NCBI GenBank assembly: GCA_020631735.1
Contig: CM036223.1
Span: forward strand, 4,874,191-4,938,190
Length of the DNA stretch: 64,000 nucleotides
DNA from: Saccharum officinarum
Taxonomy: Eukaryota > Streptophyta > Magnoliopsida > Poales > Poaceae
Reading direction: 5' to 3'
Shown: piece by piece, positions 57,497 to 64,000 of the stretch
Layout: every line of letters starts with the position of its first letter
Numbering within the stretch: position 1 is the stretch's first letter
The notes under the pieces: generated by a model
Told to the model about the DNA's origin: nothing
Seen by the model: only the letters and a program-made list of their open reading frames with translations
Database searches by the model: none
Made by a program: the position numbers and the translations under genes

Positions 57497-59571
57497 TCAA
57501 GCGTAGAATTTTCTTAGCTGGCTGATATGCCACGTATTCCTTACTTGTATTCCATCTTCAGTCATCAACTCGTATGTGCCTGGTCCGGTGACTTTTGCGA
57601 CAATAAAAGGACCTTCCCATGGACTGAGTAGTTTATGGTGTCCGTCAGTTTTTTGTATTCTTCGTAGTACTAGGTCTCTGACTTGAACTGAGCATTGCTG
57701 AGTACTTTTGTTGTAGTGTCGCCTTAAACCTTGGAGGTATCGAGCTGACTGAAGGGTAGCGTTTATTCTGACTTCTTCTGTACTGTCGAATTCTAATCTT
57801 CGGGTGTGTTCTGCTTCTACCTCCTCGTATTGTTTGATTTTTGGGGATGTCCAGATCAAGTCTGCTGGTAGCACGGCTTTTGATCCATATACTAGGAAAA
57901 AAGGTGAGTATCCAGTCACTCTACTTACTTGAGTGCGTAGCCCCAGACTACTTTGGATAATTCTTCAATCCACTTAGAGCCATAATCTTCCAGTTTTTCA
58001 TACAATCTTGGTTTCAACCTAGTTAGTATGAGTCCATTGGCTCTTTCTACTTGTCTGTTGGCTTCAGGTTGTGCAACCGACACATAATCTATATCGATGC
58101 CATAGTCCTGTGTCCAATTTTTGAACTCGATGGCTATAAAAGGGGAACCTAAATCTATGATGACGCAGTTGGGTATTCCGAAGCGGTGCATGATGTCTTG
58201 GATGAACTCGACTGCTTTTACTGCACTGTACTTCACGAGCGGCTTGTATTTGATCCACTTGGTGAATTTGTCGATTACAACGAAGATGTACTCAAATCCG
58301 CCTTTGACCTTTTTGAGTGGTCCTACTTGATCCAGCCCCCAGCATGCGAACGGTCAGGCAGGAGGGATGCAAATTAGGTCGTGTGCTGGAACGTGAGCTT
58401 GCCTTGTGAACATTTGGTGCTAGAACTAGTTCTTCTATATCTTTCAAGGCTGTTGGCCAATAGAACCCGGTACATAAAGTTTTTCCACCAGTGTTCTTGA
58501 GGCTGCATGGTTGCCACAGCAACCTGAGTGAATTTCGTCTAGGATTTCTTTTCCTTTTTCTCTTGAGACATATTTAAGAAGTACTCCTGATGACGCGGCT
58601 CTTCTATATAGGCTATCGGCTACAAGGACGTAGTTCTTGCTTCTTCTGATTATCCTGGTGGCTTCTTCCTTATTAGATGGTAACATGTTTTCTCTAATGT
58701 AGTCAATGAAGTCTTGAGTCCATTATCCAGTAACTACCATGATCTGGGTTGTTGGTGCTAGTGGTTCAGAGGTTATCTCACTAGGTTGTTTTATGGAGGG
58801 TGACGACAACTCCTCTATAAACACACCTGGTGGGACCTTCACCCTGTCCGATCCCAGCTTGGCGAGAACATCTGTCGCTACGTTTGAGTCTCGTAGAACA
58901 TGCAAGATTTCTAGTCCTTAGAAATTTTTTTCTAGTTTTCGTACTTTAGCATAGTAGGTGTCCATGTTGTCCTTGGTACAGTCCTAATCTTTGTTGACTT
59001 GATTGATGACTACAACTGAATCGCCATAGACAAGTAGTCGTTTGATTCCAAGAGAGATCACAATCCGTAGTCCATGGATGAGTGCTTCATACTCTGCTTC
59101 GTTGTTTGTGGCTTGCCACAGTATCTAGAGTACATATTGGAGTTATTTTTCTTCTAGGGATATGAAAAGAATACCTGCGCTAGCCCAGCCAAACTTGAGT
59201 GATCCATCGAAGTACATCTTCCAATGGCCAAGGACGGCATCTGGCGCGGGTTGTTGGATTTCTGCCCATTCAGCCATGAAGTCTGCGAGTGCTTGTGATT
59301 TTATTGCTTTTCATGGAGAGAAATCGATGTTTAGAGCTCTGAGTTCTACTCCCCACTTTGATATGCGTCATGTCGCATCTCTATTGCATAGGATGTCTCC
59401 CAAAGGGAAATTTGTTATCACCGTAATCTTGTGGCCTTCGAAGTAGTGTCGTAGCTTGCGGGAAGTAATCAGGAGGGCACAGAGTAGTTTTTGTACATGC
59501 GGATATCATATTTTTGAATCTATCAGAACTTCGCTGACGTAGTATATTGGCCACTGTACTTTGTATACATG
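57497..59571 (-). pseudogene. E1 pol: RNase H and integrase, copy B
   Basis: Colinear with 40654-42728. The integrase C-terminal frame (57919-57497, 140 codons, SPFFLVYGSKAVLPADL to LRKFYA) is open here, whereas copy A has a TAA in it. The core frame 58236-57925 carries IIDLGSPF and EANRQVERANG, where copy A has EANGQVERANG. The RNase H stops and the frameshift between core and C-terminus are shared with copy A, so they are older than the duplication. Confidence 0.9.
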
Positions 59572-60321
59572 TGTTGACATCGTTTTTTAGCACGTGTCAA
59601 GATGGTCAAGAAAGGCTAATCAGCAGGGGAAAGATTATTGTGTAGATTGATAGCTGATGAAAAATGGGTTTGCTTATGAGTGGTAACGGCGTATGGGTCC
59701 AAGTTGAAATGTTGCCGATAGGGTTAAGAGTATTATTGCCGATGCCGATGAAAGATGGTTTGAAGGCTGCTGCCGATGGAACAGGGATTTTGCCGATAAA
59801 AAGGAAGTCGATGAGAATACCATCGTGACTGAGGCGGACTATGGAATAAGATAGGAATTAAATTCCTTATATATGTTTAATAGAGTCTGAGTTGTGTCAA
59901 AGTCGTGTGTTTCCATAGATGTGGATTTAGTATCCTAGTCGTATTTGGTTATGTTTCTGTAGATCAGGGTATAAATATAGGGTGAAGGGCAATGTAAGAG
60001 ACATCAATCAATATATCAAAAACAACTTTTACTCTTATTTACATCTACTTTCGACGACTTTGTCAATTTACGTATTTTTTCTTTTTTATTACGAGTTCTC
60101 ATCGATTCGGCGAGTTGCATTGCTCCAGTGCAATCTTTGGCAATCCTCGAGTTCCGCGTGAGTACCTCTTGGCCGTGACTTCCGGGCGTATCGCTGTTGT
60201 CAGGACCAAAGTGCTCGTATCTTCATCCTTGTCGATTAACAGGTCAAATCGACTAGCACGCTTTGGATATCGAATTCGGGTATTAGCCCTTCATGTTTGC
60301 AGATCTACTTTTGCATCAACA
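59572..60321 (+). repeat. E3 5' LTR, copy B (750 bp)
   Basis: TGTTGACATCG at the start, GCATCAACA at the end, the same length as copy A and inserted at the same E1 base. TATA box TATAAATA at 59970. Confidence 0.88.
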
Positions 60322-60359
60322 CATCTTTTGGCACGCCCGGTGGGACAGATCTAGTCAAG

Positions 60360-62575
60360 ATGCTTAATCCTGAGATCGATGCGGGGAACATCATCGTGGT
60401 AACAGAAGAAGATCTTAAGGATGATCAGAAGCAGGCTATGGAAAGAGCTATACAAGAATACAGACAGCTCTGCTTGAAGTCATTCAGTTTGAACAAAAGT
60501 GGACAAGTCATCCAGAAGCAAGACTTGCCGTTGCCTCGACAAGTTACCTTTGATTCTGATCCGGGTAAACTTCAAGAGATGGTTAATTCTGCAGTGAATC
60601 ATGCTTTAATTAATCATTCCAATGTGCTATCCAATACTGTTCATAATGCTGTGATTCGAACTTTCAAAGAAGGGCAAGCGTCACCTCGTTACGTTGGACC
60701 TGCTTATCATCAACCAGAATCAGCATCTGCTATTGCTCCATCGGCTCCCCCGGCCGTTGCGGGTATAGAGATTTCTTCTCTTCCGGTATCAGCAGGTTTA
60801 TCTAATGTACAATCTACACCGATGCGTCTGGATTCAGCATTATCAGGACGAGTTCAGCTTAATACAGATCTATCAGCATCGGCTTTATCAGGCCCTGTAC
60901 CACAGAATAATCAGACTCCTGCTAATTGGTGGAGATATGGTATGCCTCCAGAGCCATCTGCTTTTAACCACAGATCACCTCAACTGTTTGATGCAACGGG
61001 AAAAGCTCCTATGCTATCGGCCGGTTCACCGATAGCTCAAGTACCCCAATATACTACAGCAACTACTGTACAACCAACTCTAGGGGGTTTCCAGGTGTCT
61101 TTGGGACAAATATCTAGTTCAAGTCCATCGGCAAATTTGTTACCGATGCAACAGAAGGCTCCAATCATAAGTCAACCTGGAGTCCAGGTTTTACCTCAAG
61201 TTAATTGTAATTATCCGGCAATGCAAACAAGTTACCAACCATCGGCAAATTTTGTACCGATGAACGCTAATAATTGGCTAGGGCAGTTTCCCACTCAACA
61301 TTCAGTTCAGCCAAATCAGCAAACCACAGGTGTTCATCAAGGTCACATGCATGCTGTTTTCAGAATCAAACATCGGCAGCTCAACTGATGAACCCTTTTC
61401 AGCAGGTTAATGGACCACAAATAGTAACAAATATGCCAATTGCTGGAGATCGTGAACCACAAAGGTATGCAGAAGGGTATCAGCAAGTACCTCCAGTGGA
61501 GATTCAACCATATCGTCAACAAGATGTTGATGCTTTTTGGGCTGATAAAATAGCAGAGATCATGAAGGATCAGTTTGGGATCAATCCCAAAGTTAATACT
61601 TATTCTTATCGGACTCCGTATCCTCCGGCATATGATTTAATTCCTCTCCCAAATCGTTACAAGGTGCCAGATTTTAGCAAGTTTTCTGGGCAGGATGATA
61701 CATCAACCATAGAGCATGTTAATCGTTTTATTATTCAATGTGGAGAGGCAGCTTGTAGAGATGAATTAAGAGTTCGTTTGTTTTCATCATCTCTATCTGG
61801 ATCAGTATTTACATGGTTTATCTCACTACCGCCAAATTCTATTATTACTAGGGCTGATCTGGAAAAACAATTTCATAAGTATTTCTTTGCTGGGGTTCAT
61901 GAAAAGAAGCTTACCGATTTGGTAAAGATAAAACAACGCAATGATGAATCGGTAGAAGGCTTTGTGCAAAGGCTACGAGATGTAAAGAACAAATGTTATA
62001 GCCTAGTGTTGGATGATCGGCAGCTTGCCGATTTGGCCTTTCAGGGATTATTGCCACATCTTAAGGATAAATATGCTTCTCAGGAGTTCGAAAGCCTAAG
62101 TCATCTAGTGCAAAGAATTTTTGATCAAGATACTAGGGTTTTTGAACCTAAAAGGAATTGGAATAAGAAAGTTTCATTTGTCGAAGAAGTAGAAAATTCT
62201 GATTCGGATGAAGAACCAGTTATCGGTTTGGCTGAGTGGGTTAAGAATAAAAAGTCGATATCTTGTCCTTTTGGTCATAAAGAGCCAGAAAAGTTTACTT
62301 TCGACGTCACCAAAGCTGATAAGATATTTGATCTTTTGCTTCAGGAGGGCCAGATTAAGTTGTCACCTAATCATGTGATCCCATCGGCAGAAGAATTGAA
62401 ACATATGCTGTATTGCAAATGGCATAATGCAACTTCATACAGTACAAATGAGTGCAAAGTATTTGGACAACAATTACACTTAGCTATTAAGTCTGGGAGA
62501 ATAAAATTTGGCAATTCCAAAATTCAGAAGCCGATGAAAATTGATCAACATCCTTTTTTCCAGCAAATATGTTGA
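60360..62575 (+). pseudogene. E3 gag, copy B
   Basis: ATG 60360 opens the same gag. The three nonsense sites of copy A are intact codons here (CAA 60541, CAG 61185, CAG 61404). This copy is instead broken by a missing T near 61360, which ends the first frame at 61388, and by two extra T near 62560, which end the second at 62575. The gag domain (61660-62150) is open: KVPDFSKFSGQDD, RLFSSSLSGSVFTWF and LADLAFQGLLPHLKDKYASQEFESL. Confidence 0.9.
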
Positions 62576-64000
62576 ACACTGAAGGTAAAATTAAGGTGTT
62601 GACATCGGAAGCGGCTAAAAAGAATGCATCAGTAGATCCCCAACATCGGATAACTACCGATGATGCAAAAGGCAAGGGGCTATTGACAGAAGGTGGCAGT
62701 TCTAGAAAGCCTCCTCGATCTGGCATCATGATTATTCAAAGACAACAGGAAGGCTGGCGTCAGCGAAGGGATCGATATCGACAACAGCAAGAGGAAAGAC
62801 GTCAAGAAGAGTGGAATCGGCATAAGGATCATTGGAATTGTCCGTTTTTTATTCATTGTTGGGAGAAAGGTATTAAGTTACCTACTGTTGAAGATTGCCC
62901 AGAATGCAATGATTATTATGGAATTAATCATCCTATAAGGAGATTTCGATCTGGTAATCAAGGTTTGTCTATTAATGAGCCGATCAGAAGGAGAGCATCA
63001 GCATATGATCGGCTGGGGGGCAGGCTTAGTGTACATGAAAGGCTTGGTAAACACGGTGCATATTTTCCGAGAAACCAAGAGGAACTTGAAGAGATGGCAA
63101 ATGCAAGAGTTCCTGATGAAGAAATATTTTACAGGGATCCTAATATACGTCGTGTAGAGACAACCAGGACCTATCAGCCAGTGTGGAAAACTAAACTTCC
63201 TCAATGGTGTCCAGAGGGTTTGACAAAGACACAGAAGCGGAAATTGTAGCGAGAGCATCAAAAAGACTTTCACCAAGAAGGAAGTCCATCCAATAAGAAA
63301 TCTGGTAATCAGCAGTGGCAGATAAGGCACAAAAATAAAAGCCCATCGGTAGATATCAATATGGTGTTTATGTTGCCGATGGAATTTTTGGCTCTATCTG
63401 ATAGCGAAGAAGAAGTTGTTTTCTCTGACCAAATAGCTCAATTAACATTAGATCCAATGATGGCTATCTTTGAGAAGCCTGCCGATGATGAGAGACAACA
63501 CCTCAAGGCTTTGTTTGTAAAAGGCAGAGTTGATAGGCAGCCTATATCTAAGATACTTATTGATGGAGGGGCTGCAATTAATATTATGCCTTATATGATG
63601 TATCGGAAGCTTGGTAAGGGAGATCAAGACTTAACTAAGACTGATATGATGCTAAAGGATTTTGAAGGCAATGTATCACCAGCTAAAGGGGCAGTGTGTG
63701 TTGAATTGACCATTGGCAGTAAAACCTTACCGACAACTTTCTTTGTTATTAATGGCAAGGGTGCATATAATCTGCTTTTAGGAAGGGATTGGATTCATGC
63801 TAATTGTTGTATTCCTTCTACAATGCATCAGTGTCTTATACAATGGGTTGGAGACAAAATTGAAGTTGTTCCTGGTGATTCTTCTTATATCATCGCATCA
63901 GCAGAATCAGACACTTATGAGCGGACTAGATGCATATCAGGAGAAACTTGGGAAAAAGAATTCCTCAAGGTTGCCGATTACGAAATTCTACCGATCCAAG
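62569..64000 (+). pseudogene. E3 gag C-terminus and protease, copy B, runs off the window
   Basis: Continues as in copy A through the Gln/Arg-rich part and the CWEKGIKL...CPEC cluster. TAG at 63247-63249 (CAG in copy A) interrupts it before the protease. The protease motif ILIDGGAAINIMP (about 63555-63593) and LLLGRDWIHAN are present. The window ends before the PR-RT junction. Confidence 0.9.

Larger units (their letters stand above)
48214..64000 (+). repeat. Copy B of the E2-E1-E3 block (about 15.8 kb)
   Basis: Colinear with 31401-47157 at an offset of 16,813-16,845 bp. It has the same E2-E1 junction with AGTGC, the same 170-bp tract, the same E1-E3 junction and the same old stops. Differences are scattered substitutions and small indels, about 1-2% by eye. 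The block runs off the end of the window. Confidence 0.97.

Overview
The window is plant nuclear DNA made almost entirely of nested transposable elements. It has no operons, tRNA or rRNA genes, and essentially no intact host gene. The element types (Tat-lineage Ty3/Gypsy elements with antisense genes, a BED-finger hAT, a grass-type Helitron, short MITEs of the CCTGTTC/GAACAGG kind) fit a grass, probably panicoid. That is inference from families, not a species call. Two runs of exactly 100 N (502-601 and 48114-48213) mark scaffold joins.

Left part (1-19289). Positions 1-501 are an LTR fragment of the E2 family, cut by the first gap. Positions 602-3911 are the 3' end of a Gypsy element (E0): an antisense gene remnant, a noncoding stretch and a complete LTR (2645-3911). 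Positions 3912-11435 are AT-rich and mostly unexplained. They hold two MITEs, small local duplications and a four-exon open gene remnant of unknown identity on the minus strand (9313-9987). A structurally complete hAT transposon lies at 11444-15016 with a perfect 8-bp target duplication; its transposase is broken by one stop and one frameshift. From about 16016 a Helitron begins. It carries an antisense tetraspanin fragment and the N-terminal half of a Rep/helicase gene, and is cut at 19289.

Nested retrotransposons (19290-48113). Element E1 (Tat-like Gypsy, minus orientation) inserted into the Helitron. On the plus strand it carries its own spliced antisense gene with a PF04195-type domain and a TATA box. 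It also has a 170-bp tandem repeat tract and, on the minus strand, a decayed RT/RNase H/integrase region. E2, a roughly 14.7-kb element with 4.5-4.9-kb LTRs and a noncoding interior (LARD-like), inserted into the E1 antisense gene with target duplication AGTGC; the reading frame joins exactly across it. E3, another Gypsy element (plus strand, 750-bp LTR), inserted into the E1 pol region and runs to the second gap.

Right part (48214-64000). After the gap, the E2-E1-E3 arrangement from 31401 to 47157 is repeated almost base for base, with the same insertion junctions but different stop codons and indels in E3. It is either a real duplication of about 16.8 kb or two haplotypes/homeologues laid end to end. 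The most unusual signals are this repeat, dense CCGAT/ATCGG motifs across E3, the spliced antisense gene and tandem repeats of E1, and the tetraspanin fragment inside the Helitron.
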